Below, piece by piece: positions 15,204 to 24,312 of a DNA stretch of 39,983 nt (position 1 is its first letter; each line of letters starts with the position of its first letter). The notes under the pieces were generated by a model. The model had not been told where the DNA came from. It saw only the letters and a program-made list of their open reading frames with translations, and ran no database searches. The position numbers and the translations under genes are program-made. Source of the DNA: Chitinispirillaceae bacterium (GTDB lineage: Bacteria; Fibrobacterota; Chitinivibrionia; Chitinivibrionales; Chitinispirillaceae). The stretch lies in the NCBI GenBank assembly GCA_016930275.1, contig JAFGHA010000197.1, forward strand, positions 1 to 39,983. Reading direction: 5' to 3'.

Positions 15204-18200
15204 TTACCTGTTAATGGTGATCGTGGAACTGCTCCTGCGTGTTCCGGCCGTCAGATTGCAGATATACATTCCGTTGGCTATTCCGGTTATATCAGTCGAC
15301 ACCTGATGGCGTCCGGATTTCTTGAATCCATCAACCAGATTGGCAATGCGTTTGCCCCCGAGGTTGTACAACCGCAGTGATACACTGCCGTCGGTCGGAA
15401 CGGTGTAGCTGACATTGAGAAGCGACTGACGGAAAGATGCCGCAATCGCCGGAGCGATTGAATTTTTACCGGCAAGGCTCTTTTTGACGGCAATGAATTC
15501 CTCGGTAAAGTATCCACCTTCGGACAGGAAGCTCCATTTGGAGGCCCAGTTGTTCAGGAAGGCGCCTTTATACCCGACCGCTTCAACGAAATCGCTCTCG
15601 GGATACTCCGCGAGATCGGAGAATGCGGGGCTTTCCTCCTGCGGACGCGGATTCAGGCCGTTTTTACCGGCGGCGTAACCGATGGAGGTCAGTTCCGGAT
15701 CAACCAGTTCATTACTCCACTCTTTCATACTGTCAACGAGTTCATCCGCAACGGGATATTGACTCTTGCCTTCTTCATCCTTGTAATACCAGCGCATGAT
15801 GTCATCAATTGACTCTTCTCCGCCGACATTCCAGAAAATATTGTTACCAAAGACGATATCGCCGTCTTCGAAACGTTTCCTACTGTCCTGGGATTCATCC
15901 TGAAGATCTTCAATAACAACTCCACGGTTCTTCTTGAAGTCCAAGAATAAGCTGTTATAAACCTTCGCCGCACCGTTTGCGGATAACTTGATTCCGGCAT
16001 TGTTGCTGTTTGCTGTAGATCCGCCGCCAATAAAGGTTGCGTTATAAATTGTCCATTGAGCGAACGGTTCCGCACCTTTCGTATCATCACCGTCCCATTC
16101 ACCGGCCCAGTTGGCGCTCATTCCTTCGGCAATCGAATCCTGAATGCAAAAAATGAACTGCAGTGTTCCCCGATACCCCTGATCGATGTCAAACCCGTCG
16201 TCGTCACAGAACGCAGCAATCAGGTTTTTCCCGTTAACCGTGCCCCCCCACCACTCAAAGCCGTCATCGGAGCTTGCGAAGACCTCGATGTTTTCGAGTA
16301 CCGTCTTACTTCCGATTGCGGCAAGCGACAAACCGTTGAGTTCATTATTCGGAGCGATGGTGACACCACTATGGCGAATTGAAACATAACGGAGGATACC
16401 GGAAGAGTCCTCATCGTCATCGCCGCCGAATTTGGCTCTTTCATCACCTGCAGCAATACCTTCCACTTCATCCTCTTCCTCGTTGGTAACCGCATTACCG
16501 AGGAGCACCACACCACCCCAGAGCCCCTTGTCCATATTCGTCAGATCCTCCGGGTCGTCAAGATCATCCGAATAGGCGGTGAAAATGATCGGCTCATCCT
16601 GAGTACCTTCGGCAATGATTTTCGCACCACGACAGATGATGAGCGCAGCCGAGTTCTCACCCTTTTCCTCGACCCCCTTGATAACGGTTCCGGCTTCGAT
16701 GGTGAGCACTGCTCCCTCTTCAACAAACACTTTTTCCGAAAGGATGTAGACGTTGTCTTTTTCAAGAGTCAGCTCGCCATCCGCTTCGATATCACTGTCA
16801 CGGAGGACCACCTCAGGTTTTTCGGTCTCGACATCGGCAAGAATGCCTTCATCCCAGAGTGCCGTCCAGTACGCCATCCAGTTATCATTTTCGAAAGCGC
16901 CCTTGTATGACACCTCTTTGACGAAATCATTGTCTTCGGGATACGCTGCGAGGTTATCCATTGCCGGGCTGTCATCCGAAAGTGTCGGATCGAGGGCGGC
17001 CATGCCGTAGGCGATTTTCGTCAGTTCCGGATTTTCATACGTGTTGTCCCACTCTTCCATTTTTTCCAGAAGTTCTTCGGCTGCAGGATATTGACTGCTG
17101 CCTTCTTCATCCTTGTAATACCATCGCATGATGGAATCAAGAGATTCCGCACCACCGACATCCCAGAAGATGTTGTTGCCGAAGACGATATCACCGTCCT
17201 CAAACCGCTTGCGACTGTCCTGAGCATCCTCATCCTGGAGATCCTCGATCACCAGGCCGCGGTTCTTCTTGAAACTGGTGAATATGCTGTTGTACACTTT
17301 GGCAGCACCGTTCGCACGAAGAATGATACCTGCGTTATTGGAGTTGGCCGTTGAACCGCCACCGATAAACGTAGCATTGTAAACGTTCCACAAGGCATAG
17401 GGTTCGGCGCCTTTCGTGTCGTCGCCGTCCCACTCGCCGGCAAAATTCGCGCTCATACCTTCGGCAATCGAATCCTGGATCGCGAAAAGGAACTGCAGGG
17501 TTCCCCGGTACCCCTGATCGATATCGAATGCATCGTCATCGCAGAATGACGCAACAAGATGACTGCCGTTCCAGCAACCGCCCCATGATTCGACGCCGTC
17601 GTCGGAACTGCAGTAGAACTCCACATGGTCAACAACCGTTCCCCTGCCGACTGCCGCCATGGAAAGACCGTTGAGTTCGTTGTCGGGAGCGATCGTGATA
17701 CCGCTGTGCCGTATTGAAACATACTGCAGTACGCCACTGGTGTCGTCATCGTCGTCACCACCGAAAAGGGTACGTTCATCACCGGCGGCGATTCCTTCTA
17801 TTTCGTCTTCACCTTCGTTCGTGACGGCATTACCCAGAATCACGACACCGCCCCAGAGGCCCTTGTCCGTATTGGAAAGATTGCCCATCTCATCCGATTT
17901 CGCGGTAAAAATGATCGGATTGTACTTTGTACCTTTGGCATAAATCCGGGCACCACGACAGATAATCAGCGCAGACGCGTCGTCACCGGACCCTTCCTCC
18001 CCCTTTATTACCGTTCCGGCCTGGATGTTCAGAACGGCACCCTCTTCCACGAATACTTTCCCGTCGAGAATATAGGTCGTATCCTTTGAAAGCGTAACCG
18101 TTTCGCCCGCTTCGATGCTTTCATCGGTAAGTGTTTTTTCCTGCGCGGAGCCGCTGATGGCCAGCGCACCCATAATCATTGCCAATGCTGTAAAACGCAT
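15204..18200 (-). CDS. Secreted duplicated beta-helix protein with T9SS-like sorting tail
   Basis: 998 residues starting at ATG 18200, which has a perfect AGGAGGT site. Longer frames run upstream into the receptor gene. A signal peptide (about 1-19, ending SGSAQ) is followed by two long, highly similar repeats (about 22-450 and 465-895). Each contains EEGAVL.I.AGTVIKG, DKGLWGGVV, VSIRHSG.TIAP.NELNGLS, DID QGYRGTLQF, STANSNNAGI and RKRFEDGDIVFGNNIFW. The strand-turn pattern suggests a right-handed parallel beta-helix. Many Asp/Glu clusters (for example GGDDDDDTSG) could bind calcium. The last 75 residues (YNLGGKRIANLVDG, then GIANGMYICNL) resemble C-terminal sorting domains of type IX secretion substrates. 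It lies directly downstream of the TonB-dependent receptor, so a surface partner in ligand capture is the best inference. No enzymatic motif was recognised. Confidence 0.75.
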   Translation of the reverse strand: MRFTALAMIMGALAISGSAQEKTLTDESIEAGETVTLSKDTTYILDGKVFVEEGAVLNIQAGTVIKGEEGSGDDASALIICRGARIYAKGTKYNPIIFTAKSDEMGNLSNTDKGLWGGVVILGNAVTNEGEDEIEGIAAGDERTLFGGDDDDDTSGVLQYVSIRHSGITIAPDNELNGLSMAAVGRGTVVDHVEFYCSSDDGVESWGGCWNGSHLVASFCDDDAFDIDQGYRGTLQFLFAIQDSIAEGMSANFAGEWDGDDTKGAEPYALWNVYNATFIGGGSTANSNNAGIILRANGAAKVYNSIFTSFKKNRGLVIEDLQDEDAQDSRKRFEDGDIVFGNNIFWDVGGAESLDSIMRWYYKDEEGSSQYPAAEELLEKMEEWDNTYENPELTKIAYGMAALDPTLSDDSPAMDNLAAYPEDNDFVKEVSYKGAFENDNWMAYWTALWDEGILADVETEKPEVVLRDSDIEADGELTLEKDNVYILSEKVFVEEGAVLTIEAGTVIKGVEEKGENSAALIICRGAKIIAEGTQDEPIIFTAYSDDLDDPEDLTNMDKGLWGGVVLLGNAVTNEEEDEVEGIAAGDERAKFGGDDDEDSSGILRYVSIRHSGVTIAPNNELNGLSLAAIGSKTVLENIEVFASSDDGFEWWGGTVNGKNLIAAFCDDDGFDIDQGYRGTLQFIFCIQDSIAEGMSANWAGEWDGDDTKGAEPFAQWTIYNATFIGGGSTANSNNAGIKLSANGAAKVYNSLFLDFKKNRGVVIEDLQDESQDSRKRFEDGDIVFGNNIFWNVGGEESIDDIMRWYYKDEEGKSQYPVADELVDSMKEWSNELVDPELTSIGYAAGKNGLNPRPQEESPAFSDLAEYPESDFVEAVGYKGAFLNNWASKWSFLSEGGYFTEEFIAVKKSLAGKNSIAPAIAASFRQSLLNVSYTVPTDGSVSLRLYNLGGKRIANLVDGFKKSGRHQVSTDITGIANGMYICNLTAGTRRSSSTITINR

Positions 18201-18266
18201 GGGACCTCCTTGAAATGTAGTGAAAATAAAACGAATAGCCCTTATCTTTATATTCTGTAACATGGC

Positions 18267-18320
18267 GTGACGGATGGGTCTCATCCGGCTCACGATAGGC
18301 GGAACTACCGCACCCATCAC
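18267..18320. other. Structured spacer between receptor and beta-helix gene
   Basis: GATGGGT (18273-18279) pairs with ACCCATC (18312-18318), flanked by further complementary bases. An inner stem is formed by GCGG (18299-18302) and CCGC (18308-18311). It lies just after the receptor stop on the minus strand, without a T-tract, and could act as an attenuator or RNA-stabilising element. Confidence 0.35.
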
Positions 18321-18324
18321 GGTT

Positions 18325-21300
18325 TCAAAGTGAGTAACCTGCTGAAAATGAAAATGATCTGCCTTTCCTGTTGAGTGAATAGAAATACTCCTTTCCTTTG
18401 TAGGTATAGGTCTTTTTGATCTTCGGATCAAGGATGTTTTTACACTGCAGCTTGACACTCCACCGTTCCCCGAATTTTTTTTCGATTCCGCCGTCAAGCA
18501 GCCACGCCGGTTGTTCATACACATCAGGTGCCGCCTTTTTACTGACGGCGGACAGTCGAGGGCCGAACACGTTGAAGAAGAGTCCACCCGCCAACCCCCA
18601 GGTTTCGTTGTCGTACATCAGATTGCAGTTGATGACATAGGGTGACTGACCCTGCAGCGGGCGGGTCGGTTCGATATCCGGATCCCATTGCCGTTTGTCG
18701 GCAAGTTCCGTTTCCCCGAGGTCAACAGCGGAGTAAATGAACGCCGCATTGAGGGAAACCTGCAGTCCCTTCAGAACCGCAATGAGCTGTTCGAGCCCCA
18801 GTCGTCCCTCAAGCTCGCAGCCGAACAGTATGCCTTCATCAACATTGTTGTACTGATACGTTCCATTGTCGTTGATGATGACCAGTTCGATGGGATGGCG
18901 CATATATTTTACAAATGCCGAAGCGGCCAGCATCCCGGAAACGCCCTGCATCCATTCCCAGCGCAGATCGTAATTGTCTATCTGCGTCCGGACCAGATCG
19001 GGATTTCCCACGAAATTGGTATTGTTCGCGGCATCAAAAGTGCCGATCGGTGCGATTTCACGTGCTATCGGGCGTGCGAGCGTTCTCCCTGCCACTAACC
19101 GTATGTCCATTTTTTCGACCGGAGAAACGATGATGTTAACCGACGGTAGCCAGTCGATATCGTCGCGCATGAGACTCGTATCAGCCATTACCAGATCCTG
19201 CAGCGTATGTTCATAACGCACACCGCCGCTGAGCTTGAAAAAATCCGAAAAACGCCAGGATACCAATCCGTACCAGGCCGGCAGTGTCTTCAGCCGTGAT
19301 TGATAATCGGAATTGAAATTCACGTCATCCACCACCACGCCCCAGGTATTCACAAAAGAAGTATCCCAACGGCGGGTCGGCCGGTCATAGCGGACCTTTA
19401 CATCCTGTCCGATGAGTCCCCTATTATTGCTGTCGTAATAGGCGGCAACATCTCCGTCGAAACGGGAGAGTGATGATTCCTCGCTGATATTACTAAAAAC
19501 GTAATAGTTCTCGATGTACGTTCGGTTCCGGTTATTGAGCGCCATTCCAAGCTTGATAAACCGTTCCCCGTTCTCCTCGTTATCCAGATGCGCAATGACA
19601 TCGCCGGTCATCTGAACACCCTGTTCACCGAGGGTCCGGTAATACCTGCTCGGAAGGGGATACGTACCGGGAAAACGGTAAGCGGTCGATGAATCCTCGT
19701 TTTTCGCATGCTCAACCAGAAATATCCTGGTATCCGGCTGGTTCTGGGAGGTAGTGGCCCATGAAGCACTCCAGCGCAGTTCCGGCAGAAACGGCAGCGC
19801 CGTTTCGCTCAGCAGGTGCGTTCCGTCCGCCTGCAGGTCGAACAGGTCACGCTCGGAAAATTTCAGCAACCTGGTTTCCATGTCAAAATCAAGGTTCTTC
19901 ACTTTTCCGATAAGATATCTGGTTTCGTCCTCACCATTATGAACGTAGAGAGCGTTGAGACTGATACGGTGATTATCGCCCGAAAACCGGCCCCCGACCG
20001 TGGCAAGCCCACCCCACAGCACTTCACTCACCGCGCGCTCATCGGAGCGGTATTGTTCCACGGGGATAAGAAGTTGCGACTGTGCACTGTTTCCTGTCGC
20101 CTCGTAGCGATTGTTCTGTCCGTCCCGGTAATAGCCGGTTTTTTTTGAATAGGTGAAACTCAGCAGTCCGCCAACGGAGCCATCGTCCAGCTCGAACCGG
20201 TTTCCCATCGACAGTTTTCCGCTCGCGTCGGGCAAGCCCCTTACATTTTTCAGATAAAACCGGTTGTTGAAGGCCTTGGAATACTGATCGAGCGAATCGG
20301 CAACCGTGGAATCCTGGTTGGCGGTCGAATAGGTTGGCAGCAATTTGTCACGAACGATTTCAGGTTCCGCACGGGTGCCATCATCAATGCCGAGCCAGTC
20401 AAGCTTCCCCCCCTCGTAGGAGAGGATCTGCCTGCCGGTTACATTCGTATTGGCGCCACTGCCGATCGAGAGAGAAAAATGCGGTTTTTCCGGAATGGAA
20501 CGGGTGGCGATATTGACATTACCACCGGCAAAGTTCCCGGACTTATCGGCTGAAAACGTCTTTTCGGTAACGATGTTTTCAAGGAGTCCGGTGGGAAACA
20601 GATCCAGCGGAAACGACCGTTTGTCGGGATCGGGACTCGGTATCGACTGATCATTGAGCGTAACTCCGACATACCGTTCTCCCATACCGCGGATATAAAC
20701 ATATTTGCCGTCAATAATCGTCACCCCGGTGACCTTTTTTACCGCATCAGCCGCGTTCGATGCCCCCGCCTTCGACATAAGGTCACTGCCGATGGCGTCG
20801 CTGATATCGGTATTCAGCTGACGCTCCCGTAAAAGTCCCGCATCGGTATTGGTGGCAACGGTGCCTCCCACATACATGCGCTGCATTTCGGCAGTGGTAT
20901 CCCGAACCGCAACGAGATCAAGCCCGGCAGTGGTTCCGGCGGAAAGGGTGATCTCAGGCTGTTTCTTCAATGTATACCCCTGATAATCGATCGACAGGTG
21001 ATACACATCAGGGCGCAACCCTGTAAAGTGATACCTGCCGTCAAGATTGGTGATCGTCTCTTTTTTTGTTCCCTGCAGCACCACCCGGACCCCGCCGAGA
21101 CGTTCGCCGGTTTCCAGTTTCACCACACCGTACAGCCGCGCATTCCGTCCGATAGTGAAGGTGGAAGAGGGAACCAGATGCAGCGTAACATTTTTGTGCC
21201 CTTCGGTACCGACAGGGATCCGAGCATGCTTCAGGGTATCGTACCCTTTGGCAATTACCGTAACCTCCCTGAGACCGGGCTCCACGACCTCACTTGACAG

Positions 21301-22626
21301 TACCCCGTCGCTGCCGGTGATTCCGGAGAGTGCTTTTCCATCCAGCCGTATCGCTGCTGTTGCGACAGGAAATCCTCCCTCTTTTTCGACCACCAGGAAT
21401 GATACCGGTTCCGTTGTTGCCACTGTTTTTGATAATCGGGACCGCAGGGTCTCGGCCCGGACTCGTGCTTCCGATGAGGTGTCGGCAACCAGATGAACAG
21501 CAAGGAATGTATCGCACACGACGCCGGTAACCACTTCGGGAGCGAACCCGGGTCCGGAAACGATTATGGTTAAAGGAGCGGCATTCTCCGGTGCAAGCCT
21601 GAAATACCCGATGGAATCGGTGTTGGTCTGCTGCCCGGTCTGTTCGATTGCCACCGTTGCACCGGGAACCGGACGCGCCCCGCTTGCGGCAACTACCCGT
21701 CCGGCTACCGATCCGGCAGTGTTATTTACGGAAACAGGCGTCAGTACCATATCGAGTTGCAGCAGTGAATCGGTACCGGAAAGCGTCACTTCTTTCCGGA
21801 GTGTATCATACCCCTCCTGTGCCACAAGGAACGAGCCGACACCTGAACCAACCTTTTCAATCCGGTACCTCCCGTTCATATCGGTAAACGCCCTTGTATT
21901 GTCCGAAAAATGAACCACTGCACCGGCGACCGCTCCCTCAGTTACCGAATCACTGATCCTGCCGAAAATAGTGATACCGATTTTTTTGTTGTCATCAGCA
22001 CTATGTTGAGCGTCGGGTACGAGAGCGATCATCACGGTGTCTGCCTGTTCAGGGTCCCCCAATCGGAGCTCTTTCTTCCGGTAACCGGTTCCTTCAGCAG
22101 TTACCCGTACCCTCCTGTCGGGAATATTATTAAGCGTAAATATGCCATCCATCCGGGAGAACGTTTGCGCACCATTTTCAGAATACACCGCAATCCCGGG
22201 AAGTTTTTTTCGGGAGAGCGAATCAATAATGACACCGGAAATCTGAAGCGTGTCTGCTTTCCTCCTCCGTTTTCCGGATAAATCTGCGAAGTCTCTTGAC
22301 AATCTTATAGTATCCCCGAACCCTGCAGTTCCCTTATTTTTCCCCCTGGCTACCGATACTCCGCTGTATCCGCCGGCAGTGACAAGTAAAACACCCGGGT
22401 CGGTGCAGTATCCGGAGGTAACAAAATTCCCCAGGGGGGAGGTGAACGTCGTACAGGCACAGTCAGGAATAACCACAACCGCCCCCGAAATCGGTACCCC
22501 TGACCGGCTATCGATCACCGTACCAGCAATTTTTTCCGTAGATGAGCTCACCGCACTGGTGGGTAAAACACCGATTGATGAGACAATAGACATGCAAATC
22601 ATTACAGACGTAAAATTTCCAGACAT
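18325..22626 (-). CDS. TonB-dependent outer-membrane receptor with six N-terminal Ig-like domains
   Basis: 1433 residues. A signal peptide (about 1-27) is followed by six carboxypeptidase-regulatory-like domains at about 33-110, 128-195, 216-285, 303-372, 403-470 and 490-560. Most show the G.V.d...g.pv.GA.V...DG.Y.......GY pattern. A TonB plug follows (about 590-720, with SDAIGSDLMSKAGASNAADAVKKVTGV and YIRGMGERYVGVTLN), then a 22-strand-type barrel to the C-terminus (ending SFSFSAGYSL). Such receptors import scarce ligands using energy from TonB/ExbBD. The neighbouring phoU and Pst genes and a four-repeat Pho-box-like promoter point to phosphate or a phosphorylated ligand. Substrate specificity itself is inference. 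Confidence 0.85.
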   Translation of the reverse strand: MSGNFTSVMICMSIVSSIGVLPTSAVSSSTEKIAGTVIDSRSGVPISGAVVVIPDCACTTFTSPLGNFVTSGYCTDPGVLLVTAGGYSGVSVARGKNKGTAGFGDTIRLSRDFADLSGKRRRKADTLQISGVIIDSLSRKKLPGIAVYSENGAQTFSRMDGIFTLNNIPDRRVRVTAEGTGYRKKELRLGDPEQADTVMIALVPDAQHSADDNKKIGITIFGRISDSVTEGAVAGAVVHFSDNTRAFTDMNGRYRIEKVGSGVGSFLVAQEGYDTLRKEVTLSGTDSLLQLDMVLTPVSVNNTAGSVAGRVVAASGARPVPGATVAIEQTGQQTNTDSIGYFRLAPENAAPLTIIVSGPGFAPEVVTGVVCDTFLAVHLVADTSSEARVRAETLRSRLSKTVATTEPVSFLVVEKEGGFPVATAAIRLDGKALSGITGSDGVLSSEVVEPGLREVTVIAKGYDTLKHARIPVGTEGHKNVTLHLVPSSTFTIGRNARLYGVVKLETGERLGGVRVVLQGTKKETITNLDGRYHFTGLRPDVYHLSIDYQGYTLKKQPEITLSAGTTAGLDLVAVRDTTAEMQRMYVGGTVATNTDAGLLRERQLNTDISDAIGSDLMSKAGASNAADAVKKVTGVTIIDGKYVYIRGMGERYVGVTLNDQSIPSPDPDKRSFPLDLFPTGLLENIVTEKTFSADKSGNFAGGNVNIATRSIPEKPHFSLSIGSGANTNVTGRQILSYEGGKLDWLGIDDGTRAEPEIVRDKLLPTYSTANQDSTVADSLDQYSKAFNNRFYLKNVRGLPDASGKLSMGNRFELDDGSVGGLLSFTYSKKTGYYRDGQNNRYEATGNSAQSQLLIPVEQYRSDERAVSEVLWGGLATVGGRFSGDNHRISLNALYVHNGEDETRYLIGKVKNLDFDMETRLLKFSERDLFDLQADGTHLLSETALPFLPELRWSASWATTSQNQPDTRIFLVEHAKNEDSSTAYRFPGTYPLPSRYYRTLGEQGVQMTGDVIAHLDNEENGERFIKLGMALNNRNRTYIENYYVFSNISEESSLSRFDGDVAAYYDSNNRGLIGQDVKVRYDRPTRRWDTSFVNTWGVVVDDVNFNSDYQSRLKTLPAWYGLVSWRFSDFFKLSGGVRYEHTLQDLVMADTSLMRDDIDWLPSVNIIVSPVEKMDIRLVAGRTLARPIAREIAPIGTFDAANNTNFVGNPDLVRTQIDNYDLRWEWMQGVSGMLAASAFVKYMRHPIELVIINDNGTYQYNNVDEGILFGCELEGRLGLEQLIAVLKGLQVSLNAAFIYSAVDLGETELADKRQWDPDIEPTRPLQGQSPYVINCNLMYDNETWGLAGGLFFNVFGPRLSAVSKKAAPDVYEQPAWLLDGGIEKKFGERWSVKLQCKNILDPKIKKTYTYKGKEYFYSLNRKGRSFSFSAGYSL

Positions 22627-22937
22627 ATGGCCGTTACAGGGTACTTTCTAATTCCAGAATAACGAGAACTGAACATGCTTTAAATTACAAGCAGAATGTT
22701 GGGGGATTTTTTGCGTAAGGTTAGCAGTTTGTTACTCGGGAAGAATTATTTGCAACCAAGAGATGAAGATTGAATTAGGGTTACTATATCTGTAAATAGT
22801 GTCCGTCTTACCGCTTTCATTTCCGGACATTGAGCAGTGGATTCGAAGTCAGGAAATTGGCGTGCACGGATGGTTTCAACCTCGCTCAACGATCTTTTAT
22901 GCCGTAACGGTACAGGTATCATTTGAAAACACTGCGA
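22627..22937. other. Intergenic region upstream of the receptor
   Basis: About 310 bp between phoU and the receptor, both on the minus strand. Its receptor-proximal third holds the Pho-box-like promoter. I see no gene, hairpin with T-tract or second promoter that I can support in the remaining 200 bp. Confidence 0.45.
22684..22735 (-). promoter_or_regulatory. Pho-box promoter of the TonB-dependent receptor
   Basis: Minus-strand half-sites GTAAC (from 22735), CTAAC (22724), CAAAA (22713, degenerate) and CCAAC (22702) follow an 11-bp period. A -10-like TGTAAT (22689-22684) lies at 46 bp from the first half-site, against 43 bp in pstS when counted from its first well-conserved half-site. The leader to ATG 22626 would be about 50 nt. 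Confidence 0.58.
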
Positions 22938-23636
22938 TCAACCGGTGCCATTTTCCAATGGAGTCCCGACAGATTGACGATGTTTCACAATTGCACCTTC
23001 AACCACATAGAGTGTCTCTTCCGCTATATTCATTGAAAGGTCGGCAATCCGCTCCAGATTTTTTGCAATTCCGAACAACGCAAACCCTGCCTCAAATGGG
23101 AGTTCAGCTGCAGTTACAAACATTGTTTCTTTTATCGCTGCAGTAATTGCATCATACATCCTGTCGATTCCCGCATCACGTTCAAGAACTTCGCCGGCAA
23201 GTAGCTGATCACCGGCAAAAAATCCGTGAACAGCATCGTGCAGTAGTTCCACACAAGCTGCTCCCATCTCGGCAATTGCATAGTCACCCCCGCTATAGTG
23301 CTCCTGACCAAGCCGCACAATCGCCTCGGCAATATTGGTTGCATGGTCACCAATCCGCTCGAGAATCGGATTGATTTTCTGGATTGAAAGAATCTTCCGC
23401 AACAGCCCCGACGGGATATTCTCAGTGGAGACGGCAAACACATTGTAGGTGGAGTTATCAATATCAATTTCAAATGAATTGATAGATTTATCATTTTCCA
23501 TTATAATAGAGGCCTCAACGGTATCCAGTGTGGCAAACGCGCTCATAACACCAGCTACCGCCTTCTCAACAAGGTCTGCCATTGCTTCAAGTTGATACAG
23601 AGATACTTCAAGCTGATTATAGTGTGCTGGTTGCAT
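22938..23636 (-). CDS. phoU: PhoU-family phosphate signalling protein (paralogue 1)
   Basis: A 232-residue PhoU made of two three-helix bundles. Each carries the metal-binding motif, here ERIGDHATNIAE in the first bundle and ERIADLSMNIAE in the second. PhoU links the Pst transporter to the PhoR kinase and represses the Pho regulon when phosphate is plentiful. ATG 23636 is chosen because GAGGAGAGGT precedes it; the longer reading from 23648 starts before that site. It stands on the opposite strand from the pst operon and upstream of the receptor gene, and a second phoU closes the pst operon. Confidence 0.85.
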   Translation of the reverse strand: MQPAHYNQLEVSLYQLEAMADLVEKAVAGVMSAFATLDTVEASIIMENDKSINSFEIDIDNSTYNVFAVSTENIPSGLLRKILSIQKINPILERIGDHATNIAEAIVRLGQEHYSGGDYAIAEMGAACVELLHDAVHGFFAGDQLLAGEVLERDAGIDRMYDAITAAIKETMFVTAAELPFEAGFALFGIAKNLERIADLSMNIAEETLYVVEGAIVKHRQSVGTPLENGTG

Positions 23637-23881
23637 ACCTCTCCTCATGGTTAATTGATTTTATTGAAAAAAGTAACCGGTGCGTATTTCATCCCAGTAA
23701 GTATCTCACTAGAAACAGGTAATACACCCTTGCAACAGCCGCAAAACGATCCGGGTCTGTTCAGGTATCTTTTCCTGATTCGACATGGTCATTCCAGTGG
23801 GGATCATTTCATTTTCCAAAACCATTATGATCCGCCACCTTTTAGATCGCATATCTTGTTTTATTTCATGTCGTTATCAGC
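23637..23881. other. Divergent spacer between phoU and the CxC protein gene
   Basis: About 245 bp with no supported gene. It must hold the phoU promoter (a TAAAAT hexamer lies close upstream of phoU on the minus strand), but I could not pair it with a convincing -35, and no 11-bp TAAC repeats occur on the phoU strand. Confidence 0.35.
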
Positions 23882-23941
23882 CTAACTATAATCTAATAGT
23901 ATCCGAATTTGCCATTAACAATGATCTGGTATCATTAAAAT
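23882..23941 (+). promoter_or_regulatory. Pho-box promoter of the small CxC protein gene
   Basis: Half-sites CTAAC (23882), CTAAT (23893), CGAAT (23904) and TTAAC (23915) keep an exact 11-bp period. The array ends at 23925, a 10-bp spacer follows, and the -10 is TAAAAT (23936-23941), one mismatch from consensus. The geometry is identical to that of pstS. Confidence 0.65.
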
Positions 23942-23961
23942 GTATAAAAAGGAGGTCATCA

Positions 23962-24312
23962 ATGGCATATCTCATACTGGAAGATGATGTAACCGGGAAT
24001 GAAACCGCATATTTTGAATTCGACCCGGAGAATGGAGCAACAATTGATAAAATAGAGAGTCTTCTTGCATTACGCAGGTCGTTTAAGGATGCGGGCGTAG
24101 CACAACTTAATGAACTTGCTGGTAAGAGCATGGAACTGAAATGTGACTGCCAGAAACGCTCAGGCGTTGCGGCACTGTTTAGTGATTTTTTAAGCCTTTT
24201 TTCAGGTAAAAAACACGTTCATCAACCGAAATCATGCAGATGTGGAAACCGGAGCGGCTCTCACGGTTTCACCAACAGAATCACCCCCGAAACCCTGTCA
24301 TTAGCTTCCTGA
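23962..24312 (+). CDS. Small protein of unknown function with two CxC motifs
   Basis: A 116-residue protein I do not recognise. ATG 23962 has a strong AGGAGG site 6 bases upstream, so the start is well supported; longer readings extend into the promoter. The N-terminal half is acidic (LEDDV, FEFDPENG) and looks globular. Two cysteine pairs, C61-D-C63 and C92-R-C94, with His85 and His87 between them, could bind a metal such as zinc. There is no signal peptide, so it is probably cytoplasmic. It lies about 430 bp upstream of pstS on the same strand and has its own Pho-box-like promoter. A role in the phosphate response is inferred from this alone. Confidence 0.7.
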   Translation: MAYLILEDDVTGNETAYFEFDPENGATIDKIESLLALRRSFKDAGVAQLNELAGKSMELKCDCQKRSGVAALFSDFLSLFSGKKHVHQPKSCRCGNRSGSHGFTNRITPETLSLAS

